Shown in pieces: positions 15,037 through 23,484 of a DNA stretch of 48,654 bases. This DNA is from an uncultured Coriobacteriaceae bacterium (GTDB lineage Bacteria; Actinomycetota; Coriobacteriia; Coriobacteriales; Atopobiaceae). The position numbers and the translations under genes are program-made. Position 1 is the first letter of the stretch; each line of letters opens with the position of its first letter. The notes below the pieces were generated by a model, which saw only the letters and a program-made list of their open reading frames with translations, searched no databases and had not been told where the DNA came from. The stretch covers positions 1-48,654 of the forward strand of contig CACXZL010000002.1 of NCBI GenBank assembly GCA_902772085.1, given 5' to 3'.

Positions 15037-16740
15037 ATGCAAGCTGAACGACGTTCTTTCACCCCCGCATACGAGCGGGCGCAGGCAACAGTGGAGGGGC
15101 AGCACGCAGGCGTTCTCTGTCAGATGACGGCAGATGAGAAAACGCGGGCGGTGCGCTCGTGCTCCGAAACCAGCGAGCTCGCGCCCATGCTCAACATGTC
15201 GCTGGTGGCGGCTGCCCGCGGTCAAAGCATACACGCAAAGCCGGTCCGCTCCCTTGGGCAGCTGCTCAACAAAATCCCCGTGGCGGATCTGCGCGCGGCG
15301 CTGCAGGGCTTTGGCGCGCAGGGGATGCTGGCCTCCACGCTCAAGAAGAAGGACATGGTCGCGCTTCTCTCGAACGCCATCTCCAGCAAAGACATAGGGT
15401 ACATGGACTTCATCTGCTCCATGGGCTCCAGCTTCCTCAAGGGCGTCAGGCGCATTGTGGAGGCCGGAGGCAGCGTCGACGTGCCGGCCGGCGAGGTGAG
15501 GTCTACCGACCAGCTCGTCATGCCGCGCTTTCCCATCGTGTTTCTCACGGACTGGAACGACGTGTTTACCAACGTGGTGCCAGAGGAGCTGTGCAAACTC
15601 CTGGCCAACGCGGACTGGGAAGAGGCTGAGCACAACGCCGCGCGCGTGGACGAGGCGATGGGCCACCTGGACCTGCAGGTGGACTTCTACGGGATAGTTC
15701 CGTTTGACGATGCGGTGGAGTCATATCGCAAGAAGGCTTCCGAGCCGCTGAGCTCGGCAATACTGCGCTCTGCCATTGCGCTTGGCGCCACGGGCACTCA
15801 TACGCACTTCGAGCTCTACGAGGTGGATGGGACGTTGTGTCTAGTCCACGAAGAGCTTCTTTGGTTCTTGGACGAAGGCGACGCGTATGAGGATTACGCG
15901 CCGGCTGGGGAGGACGAGCTCAAGGATTTGTTGGAACTCCAAGGCGAGTATGCTGCCCGACCCATAACGGAGGAGATGCTCAGTGCGGGAAGCGTAGAGG
16001 AGTGGGGGGCGCGCTGCGACGTGGCTCAGGAATTCATGTCATTTCTTGATGCGCATCTGCCCGACGAGACCAACGAATGCCTCGCCGCGGATGTCGTGCT
16101 CTGCGATTTGGTCCCGTGGGGCCGGCAGGGAGAGGCGTTGATGGGCCTCATGCCAACGCTCCGCAAGTACGGATTCGTTTTGGGAGACGACCAACTGGAC
16201 TACGTCGTCGGATTGTTTTCTGCGGTGATGGCCCGGGTGCCACAGTGGGAGCTGAATGGATGGTCGCGGCTTGAGGTGGTGTGTGGGCAGGCCATGAAGG
16301 CGAGGCGGGAGAACGACTTGCCGGACGTCATACCCTTTGGGCCGCGAGCGGGGGACGCGACATCTCGTGAGGGTGGCACGCAAAGCGGTGACGGGGAGGT
16401 GCTCGAGTTCCCACGGCGAGACGGGGGCTCTGTGGCCGATGACGACTCTGATGCCGACGAGCTTGTTGGCGATTCGCAGGGCTCTGGCGAGTTCGACTAC
16501 GAGGCGTACGAGCTCCGCTGCAAGGAGCTGAAGGAGCAAAACGAGGGCTACCTCACCGAGTTCGAAGAATGGCTCACTGCGTCGGGCCTCAAGCCAAAGA
16601 CCGTCCAAAGGCACATAGGCAACGTGGACTTCTTCATCAACCACTATCTTCACTACTCCGATGCCTACTCCATCCAAGAGGGCACTCAGCGGCTAGATGA
16701 CTTCTTGGGATACTGGTTCATTCGCAAGGCCATGTGGTAG
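15037..16740 (+). CDS. Unknown protein with Rho-N/SAP-like segment, truncated by in-frame TAG
   Basis: I do not recognise this family. The 567-residue product starts at 15037 after ATAGGAG. Residues about 70-112 (LNKIPVADLRAALQGFGAQG) resemble the small helical Rho-N/SAP fold. A long middle region is rich in acidic and aromatic residues. A disordered Asp/Gly/Ser linker at about 440-490 is followed by a helical C-terminal segment (SGLKPKTVQRHIGNVDFFIN) resembling the core-binding domain of tyrosine recombinases, but no catalytic recombinase domain follows. The TAG at 16738 interrupts this segment, and the same frame continues for another 53 sense codons. No signal peptide or membrane segment is visible. 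It is cytoplasmic by appearance, function unknown. Confidence 0.6.
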   Translation: MQAERRSFTPAYERAQATVEGQHAGVLCQMTADEKTRAVRSCSETSELAPMLNMSLVAAARGQSIHAKPVRSLGQLLNKIPVADLRAALQGFGAQGMLASTLKKKDMVALLSNAISSKDIGYMDFICSMGSSFLKGVRRIVEAGGSVDVPAGEVRSTDQLVMPRFPIVFLTDWNDVFTNVVPEELCKLLANADWEEAEHNAARVDEAMGHLDLQVDFYGIVPFDDAVESYRKKASEPLSSAILRSAIALGATGTHTHFELYEVDGTLCLVHEELLWFLDEGDAYEDYAPAGEDELKDLLELQGEYAARPITEEMLSAGSVEEWGARCDVAQEFMSFLDAHLPDETNECLAADVVLCDLVPWGRQGEALMGLMPTLRKYGFVLGDDQLDYVVGLFSAVMARVPQWELNGWSRLEVVCGQAMKARRENDLPDVIPFGPRAGDATSREGGTQSGDGEVLEFPRRDGGSVADDDSDADELVGDSQGSGEFDYEAYELRCKELKEQNEGYLTEFEEWLTASGLKPKTVQRHIGNVDFFINHYLHYSDAYSIQEGTQRLDDFLGYWFIRKAMW

Positions 16741-16902
16741 ACGGCGGCCAGCCTCAAGAAGTTCTATAGCTGCATGGCGCAGAAGGGCCATGTGTCTCAG
16801 GAGGCGCTGGCAGAGGTCTTGGAGACCATAAAAGAGGGTCTGCCAGAGTGGAAAGAAGCCAGCCGCCGCTTTGACGACGGCGATCCGGACTGGTGGGAAT
16901 AA
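16738..16902 (+). pseudogene. C-terminal continuation of the unknown protein beyond a TAG codon
   Basis: Directly after TAG (16738-16740) the frame continues as TAASLKKFYSCMAQKGHV... to DPDWWE and a TAA at 16900-16902. Composition and helical character match the preceding residues, and the end is a natural acidic C-terminus. A single change from TCG (Ser) to TAG would explain it. It may be a nonsense mutation, a sequencing error or readthrough. Confidence 0.65.
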
Positions 16903-16984
16903 CCGCCAGGAGCCACCATAGAATGCTCGCCCGTGCCGCCGCGCGCGACGGCACGATCGTGCAAACAAACGCACTGACTCCAAA

Positions 16985-17019
16985 CAAAAAAGCCCGGAGG
17001 CAGCTCAAGGCCTCCGGGC
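16985..17019 (-). terminator. Terminator of the fru operon
   Basis: On the minus strand GCCCGGAGGC pairs with GCCTCCGGGC (17010-17019 with 16992-17001) and is followed by TTTTTTG. It lies 30 bp after the fruA stop. Confidence 0.9.
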
Positions 17020-17048
17020 ACAAGGGAAGGGAAAGGCACGTACGTGCT

Positions 17049-18954
17049 CTACTCCTCGACGGGCTTCTTCCAGAAGGACAGGATCAGCGCGCCAACGACA
17101 GAGCCTGCGACGATGGCGACGAGCCACATGAGGGGGTTGCCGATGACGGGGAGCACCCAAGCGCCGCCGTGAGGAGCGGGGCTCGTGCAGCCAAAGGCGG
17201 CGGACATCGCACCGGCGATAGCGGAGCCGATCACGCAGGTGGGGATGATGTGGCCGGGGTCAGCAGCTGCAAAGGGGATGGCGCCTTCGGAGATGAAGGA
17301 GAGGCCCATGATGTAGTTCACCAGGCCGGCGTCGCGGTCGGCCTTGGACCACTTGTTCTTGAAGAAGGTGGTGGAGAGGGCGATGACGATGGGAGGAACC
17401 ATGCCGCCAGCCATGCAGGCTGCCATGGCGACCTGGCCCATCTCGGTGCCAGAGGCAAGAAGGCCGGTGCAGAAGACGTAGGAAGCCTTGTTGAACGGGC
17501 CGCCGAAGTCGATGGACATCATGCCGCCGACGACCGCGCCGAGCATAATGGCGTTCGTGGTGCCCATGCCGTTGAGGAAGTCGTTCATCGCGGTGTTTAG
17601 CATGCCGAAGATCGGGTTGAGGATGTACATGATGGCGCCAATGGCCAGCGTGCCGAGAACGGGGTAGAGCAGGATGGGCTTGATGCCTTCGAGGGCGTCG
17701 GGCAGCTTGTCGCATGCCTTCTCGATGTAGAGGGTCAGGTAGCCCGCGAGGAAGCCGGCTGCCAGAGCTGCGAGGAAGCCGCCAGAGACGCATACGCTCG
17801 TGTCGAACTCAGGCGCGGTCTGGAGGAACGCAAGGTTGATGCCGCTCTTTGCCATAAGGCCGCCAACGACGCCGGGAGCCAGGCCAGGACGGTCGGCGAT
17901 GGACATGGAGATGTAGCCAGCGAGGATGGGGAGCATCATGCCGAAGGCTTCTTCGCCGATCTTCTTGAAGAATGCGGCGAGCATGGTGGAGGAGCCATAG
18001 GCCGCGGTGCCTGCGGCGCCCATGTCGAAGAGGAATGCGAGAGCGGTGAGGATGCCGCCGCCGATGACGAACGGGAGCATGTGGGAGACGCCGTTCATGA
18101 GGTGCTTGTAGATCTGAGCACCGATGGACTCGTTCTCAACGGCAGCGCCGCCGGAGGCAACGGTGCCTTCCTGCCTTCTCGGGCTCGTTGATGCCGGCGG
18201 ACACGTTGGTGACGTATACCTGCTTGCCGGCGAAGCGGGCGCGGTCGACGTTCTTGTCGGCGGCGATGATGATGCCCTTGCAGTTGGCGATCTCCTCTGC
18301 GGTGAGGATGTTCTTCGCGCCAGCGGAGCCCTGCGTCTCGGCCTTGAGCACGAGGCCCATCTCGGCGGCCTTCTTCTCGAGGTTCTCGGCTGCCATGTAG
18401 GTGTGGGCGATGCCGGTGGGGCAAGCGGTGATGGCGAGGATGTCGGGACCGTTGCCGCCAGCGGCGGGAGCGGCCTTGGCGGCCTGCTCGGCGTTGCGCT
18501 CTGCCTCGGCGTCATCGATGACCTTGAGGAACTCCTGCGGGGTCTTTGCGGCACGCAGCGCGTTTGCGAACTCCTCGTGCATGAGCATTGCGGAGAGGTT
18601 GGCCAGCATCTCGAGGTGCGTGTTTGCCTCGCCCTCGGGAGCGGCGATCATAAACATGAGGTCGGCGTTCTCGCCGTCGGGGGCGTTCCAGTCGACGCCG
18701 CCGGGGACGGTCATGGCGGCCAGGCCAGGACGCTTCACGGCAGCCGTCTTTGCGTGGGGGATGGCGATGCCGTCGCCTACTGCGGTGGAGAACTCCTTCT
18801 CGCGTGCGAGGATGCCCTCCTTGTACTTTGCCTTGTCGTTGATGTTGCCACTTGCGTCTTGTAAGGCTACAAGCTGGTCAATGGCGTCCATCTGGCTGGT
18901 GGCTTTTGCACCCACCTTGATGCCTTCGGGCCGAAGCAGATCGGTAATCTTCAC
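17049..18954 (-). pseudogene. fruA: Fructose-specific PTS enzyme IIABC, frameshifted as sequenced
   Basis: The gene encodes a membrane transporter of about 635 residues that imports fructose as fructose-1-phosphate. EIIA comes first, with phospho-histidine His67 in GDGIAIPHAK. EIIB follows with the active cysteine Cys178 in ILAITACPTGIAHTY. Then comes EIIC with about nine membrane segments (LMNGVSHMLPFVIGGGIL onward). The GTG at 18954 is chosen because AAGGAG sits six bases upstream and the protein then starts (V/M)KITDLL like other FruA proteins. Near 18170 one extra base shifts the frame: the EIIB frame ends at 18136, while the EIIC frame is fully open through the join. Everything else is intact, so this is either a very recent mutation or a base-calling error. 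Confidence 0.88.
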
Positions 18955-19028
18955 TTCAAGCTCCTTCCTTGTCCTTTCCAAACTTCTTGCTATGTCCAAG
19001 CCGGCAAGCCGACTGTGGATACTTTGAC

Positions 19029-19088
19029 GGCCGTTGGGACTTGTTCCCTTCGGTCATGCACGGCCATGGGGAACGAGCCCCGACGGCC
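19029..19088 (-). promoter_or_regulatory. Long hairpin between fruK and fruA
   Basis: The 20-base arms 19029-19048 and 19069-19088 pair at 17 of 20 positions around a 20-base loop. It lies in the 154-bp gap inside the fru operon and lacks a T-run, so it could act as an mRNA processing or stability element that sets fruK versus fruA levels. Confidence 0.55.
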
Positions 19089-19108
19089 AGCGGCGTCCTT
19101 GCGCGAGG

Positions 19109-20011
19109 CTACAGCGTTGCGAGAAGCGCCTCCACCTCGGGACGGGTTGCCAGATCGGGCGAGAATGCACTGGCGGAGCCGGTGCAAAGGCCCATGCGGA
19201 AGGCCTGCGCGTAGTCGCCAGACTCGATGGTTCCGGCCACAAAGCCCGCTACCATGGAGTCGCCTGCGCCTACGGAGTTCACGACCTTGCCCTTGGGGGC
19301 TTCGCTCTTCACGATGGTGCCGTCCTCGCCCACAAACACGGCGCCTTCGCCTGCCATGGAGACGATCACGTTGCGAGCGCCTTGCTCCTGGAGCTTCTGG
19401 GCGTAGGGCACGACCTCGTCGCGCGTCGTGAGCTTCACGCCAAAGATGTCTCCCAGCTCGTGGTTGTTTGGCTTGATGACGAACGGGTGGTACTTGAGCA
19501 CGCGCGTGAGCAGGTCGCGCTCGGCATCGACCGCGATGTTTATCCCGCGACCGTCGAGGCGGCTCATGATGCGCTCGTACATGTCGCCAGGAAGCGTGGA
19601 GGGCACGGAGCCCGCGATGACGAGGTAGTCGCCTTCCTGCAGTGCGTCGAGCTTGGCGTAAAGAGACTCGATGTCTGCGTCCGTGATCTGGGGACCGAGG
19701 CCGTTGATCTCGGACTCCTCGTTGCTCTTGATTTTTACGTTGATGCGACTCATGCCTTCCGCGACGTCGATGAAGTCGCAGGTAACGCCATACTTCTCCA
19801 TGCTTGCGGCGATTTCGCGGCCGGTGAAGCCGGCCATGAAGCCAAGCGCGGTATTGTCGTGACCCAGATTCTTGAGAACGATGGACACGTTGATGCCCTT
19901 GCCTCCGGGGAGGATGTTCTCATAGTAGACGCGGTTCACCTCCCCGAGCTTGAGGTCTTCCACGCGGACGATATAGTCCAGCGAGGGATTGAATGTGACG
20001 GTGTAGATCAT
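19109..20011 (-). CDS. fruK: 1-phosphofructokinase
   Basis: This 300-residue PfkB-family kinase phosphorylates fructose-1-phosphate, the product of FruA, to fructose-1,6-bisphosphate. It has the N-terminal FNPSLDYIV, the substrate loop ILPGGKGINVSIVLKNLG (about residues 33-50) and the catalytic anion-hole motif SVGAGDSMVAGF with Asp near residue 250. The ATG at 20011 overlaps the fruR stop by four bases (ATGA), so the two are translationally coupled. Gene order fruR-fruK-fruA is the classic Gram-positive arrangement. Confidence 0.95.
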   Translation of the reverse strand: MIYTVTFNPSLDYIVRVEDLKLGEVNRVYYENILPGGKGINVSIVLKNLGHDNTALGFMAGFTGREIAASMEKYGVTCDFIDVAEGMSRINVKIKSNEESEINGLGPQITDADIESLYAKLDALQEGDYLVIAGSVPSTLPGDMYERIMSRLDGRGINIAVDAERDLLTRVLKYHPFVIKPNNHELGDIFGVKLTTRDEVVPYAQKLQEQGARNVIVSMAGEGAVFVGEDGTIVKSEAPKGKVVNSVGAGDSMVAGFVAGTIESGDYAQAFRMGLCTGSASAFSPDLATRPEVEALLATL

Positions 20012-20766
20012 TGCTCCTCCACTTCAACGACGTTTCCAACAGATCTATATGCACCCTCGCCTGCGGGCAGGCGATCAGTGACAACGGTAGCATCGTCAAA
20101 ATCTGCAAAAGTTATAAGCGAGATTTTGGAAAACTTGCTTGAATCGGCCAGAATATAGGGGCGAACGGTATGCTCGAGCGAGATTTGCTTAACGGCGGCC
20201 TCGGTGAACTCGGGCGTCGTGAAACCCGTCTCGAGCCCCGCGCCGTTTGTGCCCCAGAAGCCGATGGTGAAGTGGTAGCGGCGTATGGCGTTGACAGTCT
20301 CCGCTCCCACCAGGACTTCCGTGACAGGCTTTATCATCCCGCCGGGCAGCAGCGTGCGGCATCCCTTGGCCAGGAGACGCTGCGCGTGGGGAAGCGAGTT
20401 GGTGAGATAGGTGGCGTGCGTCTCGGCGATCGCTTCCACCAGGCACTCGGTGGTGGTGCCTCCGTCGATAAACACGAAGTCATCCGGCTCGATCAGCTTT
20501 GCCGCATACGCCGCTATCGCCTGCTTTTGAGGCATGTTGAGCGATTGGCGACCGACGAACGACTGGTCATGCATCACGTAGTCGTCGCGGATGCGCGTGG
20601 CCCCGCCATGGACTTTGCTGAGCAGACCGCTGCGATCGAGCTTCACCAAATCGCGTCGTATGGTGGATTCCGAGGCGTCGAGCGCCTCCATGAGGTCGAG
20701 GACCGTGACTGCACCGCGCTCGTTCACCATGCTCATGATGCGCGCATGACGTTCCCCTGCAATCAT
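20008..20766 (-). CDS. fruR: DeoR-family transcriptional regulator of the fructose operon
   Basis: This 252-residue regulator has an N-terminal winged helix (MIAGERHARIMSMVNERGAV, then LDASESTIRRDLVKLD, about residues 20-50) and a sugar-phosphate-sensing DeoR C-terminal domain (FIDGGTTTECLVEAI, ILADSSKFSK). In this family fructose-1-phosphate relieves repression. Start 20766 follows AAGGAGGGG; the frame upstream to 20823 covers the promoter and is not coding. It is the first gene of the operon and probably represses its own promoter. Confidence 0.92.
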   Translation of the reverse strand: MIAGERHARIMSMVNERGAVTVLDLMEALDASESTIRRDLVKLDRSGLLSKVHGGATRIRDDYVMHDQSFVGRQSLNMPQKQAIAAYAAKLIEPDDFVFIDGGTTTECLVEAIAETHATYLTNSLPHAQRLLAKGCRTLLPGGMIKPVTEVLVGAETVNAIRRYHFTIGFWGTNGAGLETGFTTPEFTEAAVKQISLEHTVRPYILADSSKFSKISLITFADFDDATVVTDRLPAGEGAYRSVGNVVEVEEQ

Positions 20767-20782
20767 GGTTCCCCTCCTTCCC

Positions 20783-20850
20783 ATTATAACGTCGATGATA
20801 CCAACTGAACCGAGCAAAAACAATCAAAATCAGTCAATGATTTCTGCAAC
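20783..20850 (-). promoter_or_regulatory. fru operon promoter and candidate FruR operator
   Basis: A perfect -10 TATAAT lies at 20783-20788 on the minus strand, 17 bp before the start codon; the -35 is weak. Upstream is an A/T-rich stretch with repeated TGATT/TCAAT words (about 20820-20850), the kind of site DeoR-type fructose regulators bind. The operator assignment is inferred. Confidence 0.5.
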
Positions 20851-21042
20851 GGCCGAGCGGTAGCTAAAGCTCGGGGGAACGGTAAAACACCTTTAAATTA
20901 TTAAATCTTTACCTGGCTCCACCTTACGCGACCGTATCTGCTTGCGCGGAATCGACGTGGCGAGCAGCAAACAAGCCCCCACCAAGCAACCGACTTACGG
21001 TATGGTAGGGTGCGTGTCCGTGTGATCGAATGAGGGGTTGTC

Positions 21043-23403
21043 ATGGTGTCGATTCGTATCCATGCGCCTCGCAAAGACACGCTGGTGTGTGCCTGCCTGT
21101 GCTTTGCGACGGCGCTGCTGTCTTTTGGCCTGTTTATGCTGCAAGATGGCGGAGCGTTTACGCTGAGAGAGGACTTCGACTTTCAACAAATGCCCTTCAC
21201 CATGGGGTTGCACAACCAGATCGTGCGCGGCGGGATTGCCGGCTGGTGCTGGAATCTCGACCTCGGCGCATCGGTCGTGCAGGGATTTGGCTTTTACGAA
21301 CTCGGCAGCCCCTTCTTCTGGATCAGCATGCTCTTTCCGGCGTCGGCCTTCCCCTACGTGGTCGGCTGGATATACGTACTGAAATACACGGTTGCCGGCG
21401 TCACCGCCCATCTCTACATCCGACGCTTCGTTGGTGACGGCCGATGCGCGACGGCCGGCGCGCTGCTCTATGCCTTCGCCGGATTCCAGACCACAAACGT
21501 GCTCTTCTATCACTTCCATGACGTCGTGGCACTGTTTCCTCTGCTGCTCATAGGGTTGGAGCGCATGTTTGGAGAGCGCCGCGACGTCGTATGCTTCACG
21601 CTTGCCGTCTTCCTGAACGCGGTTACGAACTATTTCTTCTTTGTCCAGAGCACGGTGTTCCTGCTGCTGTATTTCGGCTTTCGCTTTGGGCCGCAGCTCC
21701 GACGCGAGAGGAGGCTGCTCTCGGCCATCGGTCGCTGCATGGCGCTTGGCGTGCTGGGAGTGGGCATGGCCGCCGTGCTCATGGTGCCCTCCTTTGTGTA
21801 CATGCTCTCAAACCCGCGTGCTGGTTCGCCCGCGATCTCGCTGGACAACCTTCTGGACAACCTCCTCTGGGATCCTTGGCAGCTCTTGTTTCAGATCCAG
21901 GGATTCCTTCTTCCTGCCGATCCGATGTATGACCACAACGCGGTCATCGACCAGCAGTGGACTTCCACTTCGTGCTGGCTGCCCATGGTGGGCATCTCGC
22001 TCACGATCGCCTATCTGAGAGACCGGCGCGACTGGCTTGTGGGCCTGCTCGTGGCGCTCTTCATCATCTGCCTGAGTCCGCTGCTGACCTCGAGCTTTAC
22101 GCTCTTCACGAATGTCTACCAACGCTGGTGGTACATGCTCGTGCTCATGTGCGCCTTGGCTTCGGCGATTGTGATGAGCGACCCCTCGTCGTTTCGCGTG
22201 AGGTCTGCGGTGGTCTGGGCGGCGCTGATCGTGGCCGCGTTTGCCGTCGTCGTGGCTGTGGGCTCGCGGATGCTCGGCGTCGTGGAACTCTTCCACGCCG
22301 ACGGATTCGCCCTGCAGGTCGCGCTGGCGCTCGTGGGCATTGCGGCGACCTTCCTGCTCCTTGGTCGCGACCGGTCCACGGGGGGCGGCATGGTTCCTCG
22401 GGGGTCATCCCCCCGAAACCGGTGGCGTGTCGTCTTGGGGTGCATCGTCGCCTTTGCCGTGGTTACCACGGCGCTCACGATCTGGCAGTATCGACAGAAC
22501 CTCTATGAGGGCGAGCTGCTCGACAACATCTCCTTGGAGGAGCAGCGCATGGGCACGCTCAACGCCCTCGCCTTGGGCGCGCGGCTCGAGGAGATTGACC
22601 CGCAGTACCGATATGCGACGGGCGACAACCGCCTCACGCTTACGGGTGCCGCGGCGGGCGTGAGCTCGTTCAGCTCCACGATCAGCCCTGCTTCGGGCCG
22701 TCTCGAAGAGCTCTTTGGCACGCCCGCCACCAGCGTGTGGCATCTAAACAAATCCACCGTTCCGGGACTGACAGAGCTTCTTGGCGGTCGCTACCACGTG
22801 ACGACCTCTCCCGGCGCGAGCGATGTCGTCGCTCGGCACGAAGTGGACGGAGTCACATACTGCGTCACGTCGGAGGATGCCTGTCCCATAGGGTTTACCG
22901 CTCGCGGCTATGTGCTGGAGGAGGATGTGGAAGCCTTGCCCATGGAGCAGCGAGCGGCCACGCTCATGCAGGCTCCCGTGGTGGCGCGGGAGGACGAGGA
23001 TTTGGTGGCGAGGTATGCGCAGAGGACCTATGTGGGCGCCGTGGTGAGCCCCGTGGATTTCACGCGAGACGTCGCACCGCTCGTCACCGATGCCCAGTCG
23101 CGTGCGGTAGAGGGCTTCTGGCGCGACGACCGTGGTTTTGGCTTCGATGTGGCAGCGACGGAGCCTGAGTTGGTATACATCAGCGTTCCGCATGACGACG
23201 GCTGGTCTGCATACGTGGACGGACGTGAGTCGCCTACCGTCGACTCAGCTGGCATGACGCTGCTGCCGGTAGAGGCGGGACGGCACGAGATACGCTTCGC
23301 CTACGAAACGCCTGGCCTTCGCGTGGGCATCTGGGTGACGGTGGCGTCATGGCTCTTGTGTGCCGCGCTCGTCGCGCGGCGGGCCGCGCACCGTCATGTG
23401 TGA
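21043..23403 (+). CDS. YfhO-family polytopic membrane protein
   Basis: This 786-residue integral membrane protein has a basic N-terminus, about 12 membrane segments over residues 15-470 and a large extracytoplasmic C-terminal part ending in another membrane helix (VGIWVTVASWLLCAALVARR). The N-terminal block with DFDFQQMPF, the LDLGASVVQGFGFY region, the LFYHFHDVVALFPLLL segment and the C-terminal ISVPHDDGWSAYVDG are typical of YfhO proteins, GT-C-like enzymes that B. subtilis and Listeria use to glycosylate lipoteichoic acid. The ATG at 21043 follows GAGGGG. It stands alone between fruR and ettA. A role in envelope polymer glycosylation is inferred, and fits the Dlt-like genes 10 kb away. Confidence 0.82.
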   Translation: MVSIRIHAPRKDTLVCACLCFATALLSFGLFMLQDGGAFTLREDFDFQQMPFTMGLHNQIVRGGIAGWCWNLDLGASVVQGFGFYELGSPFFWISMLFPASAFPYVVGWIYVLKYTVAGVTAHLYIRRFVGDGRCATAGALLYAFAGFQTTNVLFYHFHDVVALFPLLLIGLERMFGERRDVVCFTLAVFLNAVTNYFFFVQSTVFLLLYFGFRFGPQLRRERRLLSAIGRCMALGVLGVGMAAVLMVPSFVYMLSNPRAGSPAISLDNLLDNLLWDPWQLLFQIQGFLLPADPMYDHNAVIDQQWTSTSCWLPMVGISLTIAYLRDRRDWLVGLLVALFIICLSPLLTSSFTLFTNVYQRWWYMLVLMCALASAIVMSDPSSFRVRSAVVWAALIVAAFAVVVAVGSRMLGVVELFHADGFALQVALALVGIAATFLLLGRDRSTGGGMVPRGSSPRNRWRVVLGCIVAFAVVTTALTIWQYRQNLYEGELLDNISLEEQRMGTLNALALGARLEEIDPQYRYATGDNRLTLTGAAAGVSSFSSTISPASGRLEELFGTPATSVWHLNKSTVPGLTELLGGRYHVTTSPGASDVVARHEVDGVTYCVTSEDACPIGFTARGYVLEEDVEALPMEQRAATLMQAPVVAREDEDLVARYAQRTYVGAVVSPVDFTRDVAPLVTDAQSRAVEGFWRDDRGFGFDVAATEPELVYISVPHDDGWSAYVDGRESPTVDSAGMTLLPVEAGRHEIRFAYETPGLRVGIWVTVASWLLCAALVARRAAHRHV

Positions 23404-23484
23404 GCCATGGGGAGGAAGTGCACGCGCCTGTCCTGTAGGGTAGTATGTATGGCAGGCGATGCCAAGACATAACGAAGGAGAACA

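Noticed and set aside
18136..18185. Programmed frameshift in fruA
   Set aside because: No classic slippery heptamer with a downstream pseudoknot is seen; a simple insertion is more economical.
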